Numbered from the stretch's first letter, positions 27,137 to 36,512 are shown. The stretch is 64,000 bases of DNA from Fodinibius sp052060035 (GCF_052060035.1 NZ_JBPOEA010000011.1:32223-96222); one strand, 5' to 3'. The notes: generated by a model not told the origin, from the letters alone. Numbers and translations: made by a program.

Positions 27137-30100
27137 ATGCAGTTAGAGCTAGAAGAATACGTTAAGCGCATAAAAAAAATTACTGATTCAGGCGGCTCAG
27201 AAGCCAAACTTGAAGGAGAAGTAAATCAAATTTTAAAAGAATGTTTGGCAGAATATGATATAGACTTTGATCCTAACGTGAACACAAGTCTTTCAAATTT
27301 AGGTCTATGCCAAATTGATGCAAGTAGACCAGATGGTGTTTTTGGGCATATCATCTATGATTACAAATCCCCCAACAGCCTTAACGATACTTCTACCTTA
27401 AAAAAATCTAAACAGCAGTTAGAAGGTTATTTGAAAAGTGTTACTAATGAAAAAGAGGAATCTAACCCTAATGACTGGATAGGATATTTATTCGATGGGA
27501 ACTCAATATTCTATTGCCAAAAGAAATCTAATAAATGGATATGGTCACCTAGAAGGAAATTATCAGAAAATAGCTTATCGTATTTAATACGGATACATAG
27601 GTCATTAAATAAAAAACCATTAACCCCAGAATTTTTAAGTACTGCATTTGGGAAAAATGCAACTGTAGCTCAAAATACAATACGAGAGCTTTGCAATAAC
27701 CTTAGTAATCCGAGCAGAAAAACTCAGATGCTTTTCCGAGAGTGGAAAAGGCTATTTGAACAAGTTTCAACATATGAGCTCGATCAATTACCTTCCTTGA
27801 AAAAGTGGGCTTCTGAAAATAGAATTGAATCTACAGATGCATCTGAAATACTATTTTCGTTACATACCTATTATAGTATAGTTGTCAAAATACTGACTTC
27901 AGAGTTGCTCTCGGTATCAACCCCATCTACCTTTTCGCTTTGTCAAAAAATTGCAAATGCTTCTGATGAAGAAGAAATATGGCAGCTCTTAAAACAACTA
28001 GAAAGCAGCGAGTATTATAGAAATTACCAAATCACAAACTTTTTAGAGGGAGATTTCTTTAGCTGGTATATAAGTGAGCAAAATGATCAACTAGCAAATA
28101 CTTTTCGCAACCTTGCAATCGAGTTTCTTGACTTTGAGCCCTCTAGCCCGATATTTAAACCCGAAATAAAACAAGATTTACTTAAGGTATTTTACACTTC
28201 ACTTGTTGATGAACAAATTCGTCATGATTTAGGAGAATACTATACTCCAGATTGGTTAGCCCAACATCTTATAGAAACGTCCGGATATAGTGACGGACTG
28301 AATGAATCTGTCCTTGACCCTGCTTGCGGCTCGGGTACGTTTCTAGTCGAGTGTATAAAGAAGATTAGATCTAGAGCAGAAGATGAAGATCTAAGTGGAT
28401 CAGAAACAATAAGTGCAATTCTTAACAATGTTAAGGGGTTAGATCTTAATCCGCTAGCCGTAATTTCCTCTAGGGCAAACTATATTCTATCTATTAATGA
28501 TTTAATTTTTGAGTTAGGACATGAAATTGAAGTTCCTGTTTACTTAGCAGACTCAATTAATATTCCGGTAGAAAAAGAAGATGAGGACGGAAATAAGTTT
28601 TTAGATTACTTGCTAGAAACTGAGGTTGAAGATTTTGAATTAAGAATCCCCTACCAACTTGTAGACAAGCAAGTCCTATCTCATGTTTTATTGCATTGTG
28701 AAGATTGTATAAGACGAGGGGATGATAAAGAAACTTTTATCAGACTACTCAAAAATGATGATCGGGTATCCGAACTATTGGAAGATTCCGTAATTCAGAT
28801 GTTGGAAGATTTTTTCAACAAGATTGAATCTTTGGAACAAAGAAATTGGAACAGAATTTGGTGCCGAATTATAAAAAATAATTTTAGCACTAAAAGTTTT
28901 GACTCATTTGATTATATCTTAGGCAATCCACCTTGGGTGCGATGGAGTCGCTTACCAACCAGCTATCGTAATCGCGTAAAAGAATTCTGCAACTACTACG
29001 GTTTAGTTTCTGGCAGAGGGTACACTGGAGGAATAGAAAGTGATATTTCAACTGTTATTACTTTTAGCGCAGCTGATAATTGGCTAAAAGACAACGGGAA
29101 AGTAGCTTTCTTAATTACTTGGACTGTATTTAAATCGGGCTCAGCAAAAGGTTTTAGAGAAGGTAAATTGCCCGATTCTAAAGGCTTAAGAATAAAACAC
29201 ATTGAAGACTTATCAAATATTCAAGCATTTCCATATGCAAATAACGAGACCTCTATTTATATAGCTGAAAAAACGGATGAAGAAGCCGTAGAATTTGAAG
29301 ATGTTCCCTGTAAGATTTGGAATGCTTCAGAAGGTTCATCTAGGGTTAATCCTTATTCAAGTTTAGAGGAAGTATATGCCCGAATGGATATCTATGATGG
29401 TGCTGCTTGCCCAATAAGAGAGTTTGGCTCTCCTTTGTTTACAGGAGACAAAACCGATTTTGATCAATCACACTTTTTACGAGGATCTAGTGATTACTAT
29501 GAAGATGCTCATCGAGGTACGGTAACAGATTTGGCAAGACTATATTGGGTTAAAGTTGAAAAATACTCTTCCGAAACAAATAAAGCCTTGATTCGCACTT
29601 TTACAGAAGATGAGTACCCACGGGCCAAAAAAGTTAACAGCACAGATGGGTTTTGGATAGAAGCTGACTTGCTTTATCCATTAATAAGGGGTAGGAATGT
29701 TGGAAGATACAGTCATGAAGTAAAGGGGTGGTATCAAATTATACCAAATGATCACTACAGCAACATGTTAGACGAAGTAGAGTTTGCCTCTAAATACCCC
29801 CAGGCCTACAAATATTTTAACAGAAACAAAGACCTGCTATTAAAAAGATCTTCTTATAGGCGATATCAAGATCACTTACCATTTTATTCAATCTACTGTA
29901 TTGGGGATTATAGCTTCTCCCCCTACAAAGTAGTATGGTTGGAGCAGCAAAACCCTAATAAGTTCCGTGCTAGTGTTATTGGAGATTATGCAGATTCAGT
30001 GATACCCAACAAGAATTTTGTTCCCGACCATAAGCTTTACTTTGTTGGTTTTGATGATCCTGTTCAGGCTCACTATTTATGTGGTTTCCTCAATTCTAAA

Positions 30101-30325
30101 CCAGTTCGAAAATGGTTAGGTGGATTTTTATTAGGAAAGCAAATAGGCACAACTATTTTCGAATACATGAAAATACCGACTTTCGATAAAGATAATCCTG
30201 ATCATCAAGAAATAGCCAATATTTCAGAACAACTTCACGAAAATCGGAACAACACAATGACTAAAAAACCAGCACGAGAGAAACTAGAAAACCAGCTTAT
30301 AAAATTGGTAAAAAAAGTTTGCTAG
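27137..30325 (+). CDS. Single-chain restriction enzyme/adenine methylase (type IIG-like)
   Basis: About 1062 residues. An N-terminal nuclease-like part has DGVFGHIIYDYKSP near residue 70, a PD-(D/E)xK style core. A helical connector follows. The methylase has GEYYTPDWLA near 366, motif I DPACGSGTF near 397 and motif IV GNPPWVRW near 597, so it should methylate adenine N6. The C-terminal 350 residues (about 700 on) resemble a target-recognition domain. This order is that of type IIG/Eco57I-like enzymes, in which one chain both modifies and cuts; a BREX PglX-type role is the alternative. The start is taken at ATG 27,137. Confidence 0.8.
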   Translation: MQLELEEYVKRIKKITDSGGSEAKLEGEVNQILKECLAEYDIDFDPNVNTSLSNLGLCQIDASRPDGVFGHIIYDYKSPNSLNDTSTLKKSKQQLEGYLKSVTNEKEESNPNDWIGYLFDGNSIFYCQKKSNKWIWSPRRKLSENSLSYLIRIHRSLNKKPLTPEFLSTAFGKNATVAQNTIRELCNNLSNPSRKTQMLFREWKRLFEQVSTYELDQLPSLKKWASENRIESTDASEILFSLHTYYSIVVKILTSELLSVSTPSTFSLCQKIANASDEEEIWQLLKQLESSEYYRNYQITNFLEGDFFSWYISEQNDQLANTFRNLAIEFLDFEPSSPIFKPEIKQDLLKVFYTSLVDEQIRHDLGEYYTPDWLAQHLIETSGYSDGLNESVLDPACGSGTFLVECIKKIRSRAEDEDLSGSETISAILNNVKGLDLNPLAVISSRANYILSINDLIFELGHEIEVPVYLADSINIPVEKEDEDGNKFLDYLLETEVEDFELRIPYQLVDKQVLSHVLLHCEDCIRRGDDKETFIRLLKNDDRVSELLEDSVIQMLEDFFNKIESLEQRNWNRIWCRIIKNNFSTKSFDSFDYILGNPPWVRWSRLPTSYRNRVKEFCNYYGLVSGRGYTGGIESDISTVITFSAADNWLKDNGKVAFLITWTVFKSGSAKGFREGKLPDSKGLRIKHIEDLSNIQAFPYANNETSIYIAEKTDEEAVEFEDVPCKIWNASEGSSRVNPYSSLEEVYARMDIYDGAACPIREFGSPLFTGDKTDFDQSHFLRGSSDYYEDAHRGTVTDLARLYWVKVEKYSSETNKALIRTFTEDEYPRAKKVNSTDGFWIEADLLYPLIRGRNVGRYSHEVKGWYQIIPNDHYSNMLDEVEFASKYPQAYKYFNRNKDLLLKRSSYRRYQDHLPFYSIYCIGDYSFSPYKVVWLEQQNPNKFRASVIGDYADSVIPNKNFVPDHKLYFVGFDDPVQAHYLCGFLNSKPVRKWLGGFLLGKQIGTTIFEYMKIPTFDKDNPDHQEIANISEQLHENRNNTMTKKPAREKLENQLIKLVKKVC

Positions 30326-30350
30326 CATACTCAATCAATGAGTCAAATAA

Positions 30351-31229
30351 CTAATCTTGAGCTGTATCTAATTTTCTATGGACTAGAGAAACAAGACTCA
30401 TAATATCAAGGGCATCTTGTTCATTGATAGGCCAATAAATTTTTTCTGCATGTGCAGTAGTATTCCTGAACATACCAAATAGGCCCATAACCAAGTTTAA
30501 AAAACCTGTTTGCTCACTTTTATCAGTTTCATTATTTAGATCATTGATCGCTACAATAGGTTCATCTGATTTTCCAAGTGATAATGCTTGTTGAGCAAGT
30601 TTAGCTCCATCAGACTTCAATCCAGATAAAGCTCTTATTTTATTTGCCACACTTTTACATGCCTCTAAAACTGCATGAAAATAATTTTCTTGAAGCAATT
30701 CAGCATCACAAAACTTTAACACATCTTTGTGCACACCACGATCTCTCAGTTTTGACTCCAACCGATTTGCTCGTTTTTGGGCATCACTTATTGTTCTTGC
30801 TTTTTTTACCCTTTTTATTCTACCATCTTCTCTCAATTTTAATCCAGAAAATGATAAAACTTTATTCAATTCATCTCTCTTTGCTTCATAATGTTCTTTG
30901 GAATCAGTATATGTTACTGGATTCATAGCCTTGTGAATAAATGCAATTACATGATTCCCATACTGCTTTTGATTTTGTTCTTCAACCAGAGCATGATATA
31001 ACCTTTTCCATTTAGTATTCTTCGGATCAACATCTTTGATCCTACACTTCCTGAGCGTATTACCTATTTCGGAGCCCGTTAATCCTGTATGGGTATCTGC
31101 TAAAATTTTCGAAATAGCTTCTAAGTTTGCTCCCTTAAAAGGCGAAATTTTATTCATACTATCTACTTGTTTGATTTCTACATTTTCTGATATACGATAA
31201 TATTCACTATAGGTCTTCTTGAAATACAT
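30351..31229 (-). CDS. TIGR02391-family (Ymh) HEPN-like protein
   Basis: 292 residues; translation may begin at the internal ATG at 31,157. The C-terminal 120 residues match the TIGR02391 pattern: ENYFHAVLEACKSVANKIR near residue 180, then NLVMGLFGMFRNTTAHAEKI with an Arg-Asn...His layout resembling HEPN sites, and MSLVSLVHRKLDTA at the end. The N-terminal part is basic and helical. Such proteins occur beside restriction systems and are thought to act in abortive infection. It is convergent with the restriction-methylase, 26 bases apart. Confidence 0.7.
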   Translation of the reverse strand: MYFKKTYSEYYRISENVEIKQVDSMNKISPFKGANLEAISKILADTHTGLTGSEIGNTLRKCRIKDVDPKNTKWKRLYHALVEEQNQKQYGNHVIAFIHKAMNPVTYTDSKEHYEAKRDELNKVLSFSGLKLREDGRIKRVKKARTISDAQKRANRLESKLRDRGVHKDVLKFCDAELLQENYFHAVLEACKSVANKIRALSGLKSDGAKLAQQALSLGKSDEPIVAINDLNNETDKSEQTGFLNLVMGLFGMFRNTTAHAEKIYWPINEQDALDIMSLVSLVHRKLDTAQD

Positions 31230-31366
31230 TTAGTAAAGAAAGATAGCATTTTCAAGGGCTATAGTTAATGAAGTGGAGTTTGGTGTTGATTGAGTATTAC
31301 TATGTAGATAAATGAAATTATCTACATTATAATAGATCCAAGCTACGTATATCTTTATTTACTAAA
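31229..31366. repeat. Long-spaced inverted repeat with inner hairpin
   Basis: Outer arms TTTAGTAAAGAAAGATA (31,229-31,245) and TATCTTTATTTACTAAA (31,350-31,366) pair with one mismatch. Inside, TGTAGATAA / TTATCTACA (31,303-31,326) forms a perfect 9-bp stem with a 6-base loop. It fills the gap between two minus-strand genes and abuts the annotated start at 31,229. It could be a terminator for the upstream gene and an operator for the downstream one. Confidence 0.5.
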
Positions 31367-31386
31367 GAAGCTTAGACCCTTTAAAA

Positions 31387-32457
31387 TTAACTTTGATAGG
31401 AAAGCTGTGTAAGGTCTTCTACCATCATGTTCACTTCTGTTATGAGAAAAAATAATAATTGAGCTGATGTAACACAGATAGGCTTGAATACATCCCAAAG
31501 CTCTAGAACCTGTTCTTTCAATAAAACTAAAAAGTCTTTAAGGTCTTCGACAAAAACCTGAAAATTTTCAGTTACTCTTCTCCAAGCTTCCATACTTTTC
31601 TCTCTAAAATCATCCGAAACAAACAACCCAGTTATTGCTGTTAAAGCAAGCCCAATCACAACTTCCTTAGGAATTTTAGAGGCAGAATTAAAGAATAATT
31701 CAAAAACACCAATTATTGCATTTATAAAGTCTTTTAGTACATCAATCAAGGCTTTAATAATATATACAACCAGTTTATATAACATCAGTACAGTTGCAGT
31801 ACCTGTACCAATCAAGCCGATAGAAAAAGTACCTTGATGAAGATTTGCAACAATTCTACCTGCATCATTCATCTCCCACACTTTTACATCAGACTGGTGA
31901 TCAAACACCTTATCCAAAGACATGATAGCATGACCATCTAAATCAATTGCTAAAGCCAAGTAGGGAACATCATCTCTGTCTATCTCACCAATTTGACGAC
32001 TGGCTTTTACCCACGCATCAATAAAATAAGCATCTTTTATTGTAATTTTTGATAAAATATAATCGGCATAATTTATAGCCTTGTCTATACTTTCGGGAAA
32101 ATGTTTCACAATTTTCTCATATAGCTCTTCCTTTAGTTTTACAGGACCATAAGCATCAACAAATCCGGAGTTTAATAGCCTATATATAAACGATTCTTCA
32201 AATTTCTCATCGTTTTTTATAAACCCTCGTAGTTGAGCAAGTACAAAGTTATTATCTAAAACTAACGTTACAGTAAGTCGAGTAAACCCATCAATTGAAG
32301 GTAAAAATTTTAGAAATTCTTCTTTCATCTCTTCAGACATATCACGTCCGAATTCTCGATAAAGTGATTTCCACTTTACGCTTATCCCAGGAAACTTTTC
32401 TTCTAAGGACTCTGATAAATCACTTTCTATATCTTCTAAAGTTATTTCATTGCTCAT
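31387..32457 (-). CDS. Helical membrane protein, unknown, in defence block
   Basis: 356 residues. The first 200 are soluble and helical; hydrophobic segments follow at about 215-240 (IGTGTATVLMLYKLVVYIIKAL), 265-290 (VVIGLALTAITGLFV) and near 325-340. No catalytic motif is seen. A membrane effector in abortive infection is possible from its neighbours, but nothing in the sequence proves it. It is divergent from the Fic gene, with 245 bases between, part of which holds palindromes. Confidence 0.5.
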   Translation of the reverse strand: MSNEITLEDIESDLSESLEEKFPGISVKWKSLYREFGRDMSEEMKEEFLKFLPSIDGFTRLTVTLVLDNNFVLAQLRGFIKNDEKFEESFIYRLLNSGFVDAYGPVKLKEELYEKIVKHFPESIDKAINYADYILSKITIKDAYFIDAWVKASRQIGEIDRDDVPYLALAIDLDGHAIMSLDKVFDHQSDVKVWEMNDAGRIVANLHQGTFSIGLIGTGTATVLMLYKLVVYIIKALIDVLKDFINAIIGVFELFFNSASKIPKEVVIGLALTAITGLFVSDDFREKSMEAWRRVTENFQVFVEDLKDFLVLLKEQVLELWDVFKPICVTSAQLLFFLITEVNMMVEDLTQLSYQS

Positions 32458-32637
32458 CTTTTGATTATCAATTTCAAATTTTGATGTATGTATTAAAGGT
32501 TAAAATTTCTAACCTTAGAAATCAAAAGCGTAATCTTAGCTATACATATTGCAGAAAAATGGGAAATGATCATGGGAATCGGCTAATTGCGATACAAGCA
32601 AAAGGCTTGCAGAGAAGTAAGAAAAATTAAACCCCGA

Positions 32638-32683
32638 TTATTTAAATAAATAATTTATTAAATCCCGAAAATTTAATAAATTA
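32638..32683. promoter_or_regulatory. Palindromes upstream of fic (candidate operator)
   Basis: A 12-bp palindrome TTATTTAAATAA (32,638-32,649) is followed by a perfect 13-bp inverted repeat: TAATTTATTAAAT (32,651-32,663), spacer CCCGAAA, ATTTAATAAATTA (32,671-32,683). The Fic start is 20 bases on. Toxin-antitoxin proteins with AbiEi-like domains commonly bind such repeats to repress their own gene, so this is the probable operator. A related element lies behind the gene (34,202-34,260). Confidence 0.6.
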
Positions 32684-32702
32684 TCTCAAAAAGGTAGCTT
32701 AA

Positions 32703-34187
32703 ATGGCGAATTTTTTAGAGGACATGCCGGAAGTATTCGTTTCCCATACGGATATTTCCTCCCAGGTATCGCAGGCGGCAGCACGTGGAGAACTTAAAAA
32801 GATCGGGTCCCGTCTATACACAAAAAACCTGACCGATGATCCCGAAATTATTGTCAAACGACATTGGGTCGATCTGCTATCCGAATACTATCCCGATGCG
32901 CTGATTGCCGATCGGACGGCATTGGAAAACAAACCGGCGGAAGATGGATCGGTATTTATCGTCTCCTCCAAGAAGCGTATTACCGAAATTCCCGGCTTAA
33001 TTTTCAACCCGCGAAAAGGACATGACCCGTTAGAAAGCGACCGTCCTTTTATTAACGGACTCCACATTAGCTCCGAACCCAGAGCCTATCTTGAAAACAT
33101 GCGCCCTTCCCGAGCTCGTAAAGGATCGGTTCCAAGGACGCTTCGACAAGAAGAAATGGAAGAACGCCTGGATAAACTCTTTCGGGTTCGCGGGGCCGAT
33201 CATGTCAATAGTATCCGCGACCGCGCCCGAGAAATTGCCCAACAGCTGGATATGCAAGAGGAATATGAAAAGCTTGACGATCTTATTGGCAGCCTGCAGG
33301 GCACGCGCGACTCCAATATTAAATCAGATGTCGGTAAAGCCCGGAAATCTAAAAAGCCGTATGACCCCGATCGCGTAGATCTGTTCCTCAAACTTTTTGA
33401 AGATCTGTCGGATTTTGCTCCTCACACTCGTTCTGCGTCCAACCTTTCGCAGGACGAACGAATAAACCTCTCATTCTTCGAAGCCTATTTCTCCAATTTT
33501 ATTGAAGGAACCGAATTTGAAGTAGATGAGGCTGCAGATATCGTTTTTAACAATGCGATACCAGCAGAACGTCCCGAAGATGCCCACGATGTAATGGGAA
33601 CCTATCGGATTGTTTCCAACTATTCGGAGATGGCAAAAACACCTGAAGACTTTGATGAATTTATTGCTTCGCTAAAGAATCGGCATTCTACCGTAATGGC
33701 TCTGCGGAAAGACAAAAAGCCGGGTGAATTTAAGGCCAAAATGAATGTAGCCGGAAGCACCCAGTTTGTAAAACCCGAACTTGTCATGGCTACCCTGGAA
33801 CGAGGATTCGAAATGTATCGCGGATTGGAATACCCCTTCCAGAAAGCGGTATTTATGATGTTCTTGGTTAGCGAAGTGCATCCGTTTACAGACGGCAATG
33901 GTCGGATAGCTCGCATCATGATGAATGCCGAACTCATTGCCGCCGATCAACAAAAAATTATTATCCCTACTGTTTACCGAAACAATTATCTGGCCGCATT
34001 AAAGGCTTTGACTCACAACCGGCAATCAGAGGCTTTGATCCGAACCCTCGACTTTGGTCAAAAGTATGTGCAAGCTATCACTTGGGACAACTACGATGAG
34101 GCACGTACTGAAATGGAAGCCACCAATGCCTTTATGGATCCAAACGAAGCTGACCAAGAAGGTATTCGGTTGCGCCTGCCTTCCTAG
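32703..34187 (+). CDS. AbiEi-like DNA-binding domain fused to Fic domain
   Basis: 494 residues. The N-terminal 140 residues resemble an AbiEi antitoxin (winged helix: VSQAAARGELKKIGSRLYT, then a DNA-reading fold). The Fic core has HPFTDGNGRIAR at about 392-403, matching the HPFxDGNGRxxR AMP-transfer motif, so it should attach AMP or a similar group to a target. The segment SNFIEG near 264-269 fits the S/TxxxE-G/N inhibitory helix that keeps Fic enzymes off. It has palindromes on both sides. Codon use and base content are richer in GC than the flanking AT-rich genes. Confidence 0.82.
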   Translation: MANFLEDMPEVFVSHTDISSQVSQAAARGELKKIGSRLYTKNLTDDPEIIVKRHWVDLLSEYYPDALIADRTALENKPAEDGSVFIVSSKKRITEIPGLIFNPRKGHDPLESDRPFINGLHISSEPRAYLENMRPSRARKGSVPRTLRQEEMEERLDKLFRVRGADHVNSIRDRAREIAQQLDMQEEYEKLDDLIGSLQGTRDSNIKSDVGKARKSKKPYDPDRVDLFLKLFEDLSDFAPHTRSASNLSQDERINLSFFEAYFSNFIEGTEFEVDEAADIVFNNAIPAERPEDAHDVMGTYRIVSNYSEMAKTPEDFDEFIASLKNRHSTVMALRKDKKPGEFKAKMNVAGSTQFVKPELVMATLERGFEMYRGLEYPFQKAVFMMFLVSEVHPFTDGNGRIARIMMNAELIAADQQKIIIPTVYRNNYLAALKALTHNRQSEALIRTLDFGQKYVQAITWDNYDEARTEMEATNAFMDPNEADQEGIRLRLPS

Positions 34188-34216
34188 ACACCACGCAGTT
34201 CTTAAACCCCGATAAT

Positions 34217-34256
34217 TAAAATTAATCGAGTATTAAAACCCGAAAGATTAATTTTA
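34217..34256. repeat. Palindrome behind fic, related to the upstream one
   Basis: Perfect 11-bp arms TAAAATTAATC (34,217-34,227) and GATTAATTTTA (34,246-34,256) with an 18-base loop that contains ATTAAAACCCGAAA. It is preceded by TTAAACCCCGATAATT, and the upstream site has TTAAACCCCGATTATT and ATTAAATCCCGAAAAT. The two blocks are therefore diverged direct copies about 1.58 kb apart, bracketing the gene. It may also end the fic transcript. Confidence 0.55.
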
Positions 34257-34422
34257 TTTACTTTCATCCTCTATTAAACACTGATTCTTACTCTTAATGA
34301 GTAACAGGGAAAGACCCGTTAGGTGGGAACTCTTCTATTCTAAAATTTAGAGTTTCAACCAAAGAGATGATTTAAGTAAAGAAATAAGAGGTGTAATAAA
34401 ATGGCGGGCTGTACCTAAACAC

Positions 34423-35079
34423 CTATTTTGAATAAGTACTTTTAGATTTGTCTAAAATTTCGCTTTTAAAAGAGCTTGAATCAATAAATACAATTTCTAT
34501 TACCCAATCATCTTTGGGATCTAAAATTCTTTCCGGATTATCACTACCATAAATCACCGTCGTGTCGGGCATAGCTGGAGAAAAATCCTTATAAGTTTCA
34601 GAAAACCTTTCTTTCACGACCAATTTTTGATCATCTAGATAATTAACTAACCAAACCTTTTTTGCTCTTGATGTATCTTTTCTTTCCGGTTCCCCTAAAA
34701 TAGGGTCAATGAATGTATTGTAAACTTTCAGGGTATCTGCGTTGAAAACTATTCTTTTTAAATCATCACTTGATGAAAGTTCTTTGTGCCAAGTACCTTG
34801 CAAATATTTTTTTAATCCTGCAGCTTTTTGTAGCTCCGGATTTAAATCAACGTAGTTTTTTACTGAATCAGATTCTAAATCTTCAAATTTTATTAATTCT
34901 CCGCTTTTACTGTAGGTCAGCCTCTCTAAAATTTTTTCTTCTGATCCAGTTCCCTGATACTTCACAACAACTTTTTTCTCGCCACCTTCATATCGATTTG
35001 TCACTTCCTCTCTAACCTCATTGCCACAAGAACTAATCATTAACAAGGAAAAAGCCAGTAGATAATGCAATTTCATCAA
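34423..35079 (-). CDS. Lipoprotein, unknown
   Basis: 218 residues with lipobox ISSC near residue 18. The mature part (EVTNRYEGGEKKVVVKYQGTG) has the beta-hairpin repeats of MORN-like or toxin-antitoxin-immunity style lipoproteins, then a domain with GTWHKELSS typical of small lipocalin-like lipoproteins. No function assigned. It lies at the far end of the cassette array; the 236 bases behind it have a GTTAGGT word at 34,316-34,322 but no clear attC palindrome. Confidence 0.55.
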   Translation of the reverse strand: MMKLHYLLAFSLLMISSCGNEVREEVTNRYEGGEKKVVVKYQGTGSEEKILERLTYSKSGELIKFEDLESDSVKNYVDLNPELQKAAGLKKYLQGTWHKELSSSDDLKRIVFNADTLKVYNTFIDPILGEPERKDTSRAKKVWLVNYLDDQKLVVKERFSETYKDFSPAMPDTTVIYGSDNPERILDPKDDWVIEIVFIDSSSFKSEILDKSKSTYSK

Positions 35080-35111
35080 CTTGTACTCGATTTCAAATTT
35101 TGATCTTTTAG

Positions 35112-35226
35112 GTTTAGCGACATTTCCTCACAAAAAAATGTTGCTCTAGTAAATAATGAACGGAGAGCTAAAAAGCCAAAAATTGGCAAGTTATGGAGGA
35201 GGGCGTCACCTTAAGACCGATTAGTC
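35112..35226 (-). repeat. attC-like site b
   Basis: Left core GTTTAGC with CGACATTTCC behind it, right arm GGCGTCACCTTAAGACC and core ATTAGTC. Degenerate compared with the best sites, but it holds the same order and the shared spacer GCTAAAAAGCCAAAAATTGG. It directly follows the stop of the minus-strand gene at 35,231. Confidence 0.5.
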
Positions 35227-35230
35227 ACCT

Positions 35231-35983
35231 TTATTGTTTGAAATTCAAATAATCTCGAGACCGGCTTATAAGTTTACAAAGCTTATTATATTCGTGATCA
35301 ATTTTGATAAATGATTTTATTTCCCTGACTTCGCCATCTTCGTCTATATGACGTTCTGAATCCTCAAAATATTCCGTAGTTTTATCAGTAGTAAATTCTG
35401 TAACAATTCCGATATTTTTTAGCTTTAAGGCCCAAGTTCCCAACACTGAACCGAGATTAACTGGGGATATATAAACCTGTTCGTTCTTATTCCAATTAGA
35501 GTCAATCCATTTTTTATCTAACTCTAATTCAAAATCATCTTGGCCTTCTTCAAACTCTTTTGCACAATGTCTTTCAAATTCTATTAATTCCTGATCTGAT
35601 AAGGATTCAGCTGCTTGAAATATCCTTTCTTCTTCCTCTGTAGCAAAGCGATTTTCTAAAATTAATTCCGATGTCAATAACCCAATAATTGCAGGTCCAA
35701 GATCCTTAGAAGCAGAAAAAGCTACCCTTCGATATGCTTCAAATATTATTTCACTTTTATTATCATCTTGAAGAATTTTTTCCAATTTATCATTTGTGAA
35801 AATTCGATTCTCAAAATCGTCTGCTTCAATTTCTTCTTTATATATTCCTAAGAAAGTGTAGAAAAACCGTAATGATCGATATCTAGAATAACGGTATAAA
35901 ACTGACTCCTTAAACTTGTCCCAAATTTTATCAAGTGCTTTTCCAGTTGCTTGGGAAATTATTAATGAACTAGTCTCTTCCAT
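35231..35983 (-). CDS. Cassette protein, unknown
   Basis: 250 residues, no signal. Helical at the N-terminus (TGKALDKIWDKFKESV), with a hydrophobic stretch near 95-115 (LGPAIIGLLTSELIL) and an acidic second half. It loosely recalls small proteins linked to abortive infection (DUF4393-like), but I cannot assign it. It forms a single-gene unit with attC-like site b. Confidence 0.5.
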   Translation of the reverse strand: MEETSSLIISQATGKALDKIWDKFKESVLYRYSRYRSLRFFYTFLGIYKEEIEADDFENRIFTNDKLEKILQDDNKSEIIFEAYRRVAFSASKDLGPAIIGLLTSELILENRFATEEEERIFQAAESLSDQELIEFERHCAKEFEEGQDDFELELDKKWIDSNWNKNEQVYISPVNLGSVLGTWALKLKNIGIVTEFTTDKTTEYFEDSERHIDEDGEVREIKSFIKIDHEYNKLCKLISRSRDYLNFKQ

Positions 35984-36006
35984 GAATCAATGAATATTTT
36001 ATATGT

Positions 36007-36108
36007 GCCTAATAGCATTGCGCTTAAAGAGCACCCGAAAAGAAAATTAAATTGAATAATAGGCGAGGTCCGCTCCCTTAAATGCACGAGATATATTACC
36101 GGTTTAAA
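36007..36108 (-). repeat. attC-like site c
   Basis: Left GCCTAATAGCATTGCGCTTAA, right GCGAGGTCCGCTCCCTTAAAT followed by a degenerate core near GGTTTAAAT. The inner arms match the best sites well; the outer right core is altered by an insertion of about 15 bases. It follows the stop at 36,120. Confidence 0.5.
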
Positions 36109-36119
36109 TTCAATAAGCT

Positions 36120-36503
36120 TCACAAGAAATAACCGATTAAAACTCCAACTACGAGAAAAATGAGATATATAGTCCATTTTGCTAAGTTTTCTGCTAGTTG
36201 TTCCCAAAACTTTTCCTTATAAATTGGGAATAATTTATCGAACCATGTTTCTCTATATTCTCTTAAAACCTGTTTCCCTTTTTGGGTAAGACCTTTAACT
36301 ATGACACCATCTACTCCAGTGTTATGATCCTTAGTAAAGGCTTCAATTAGACCATCTTTTTTCATTTCAAAAGCTTTATAAGTGACTGTCTTATCTTCAT
36401 ATCCCTGTATTTCAAGGTTTTGGTTATTTTTATAAAGCTCTTCTTTATCCATAGCATCAATATGCGCCAAAATTTTTTTCTCTAAGTCTTTATCCTCAGA
36501 CAT
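36120..36503 (-). CDS. Small membrane-anchored winged-helix-like protein
   Basis: 127 residues. VKGLTQKGKQVLREYRE near residue 80 has the strand-helix of DUF2513-like winged-helix proteins. One membrane span closes the chain (IYLIFLVVGVLIGYF). It lies 9 bases behind the gene at 36,513 on the minus strand and shares a two-gene unit with it. Confidence 0.5.
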   Translation of the reverse strand: MSEDKDLEKKILAHIDAMDKEELYKNNQNLEIQGYEDKTVTYKAFEMKKDGLIEAFTKDHNTGVDGVIVKGLTQKGKQVLREYRETWFDKLFPIYKEKFWEQLAENLAKWTIYLIFLVVGVLIGYFL

Positions 36504-36512
36504 GACAGATAT

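Noticed and set aside
34316..34420. An eighth attC-like site behind the lipoprotein at 34,423
   Set aside because: A GTTAGGT word is present at 34,316-34,322, but its orientation and arms do not fit the other sites.
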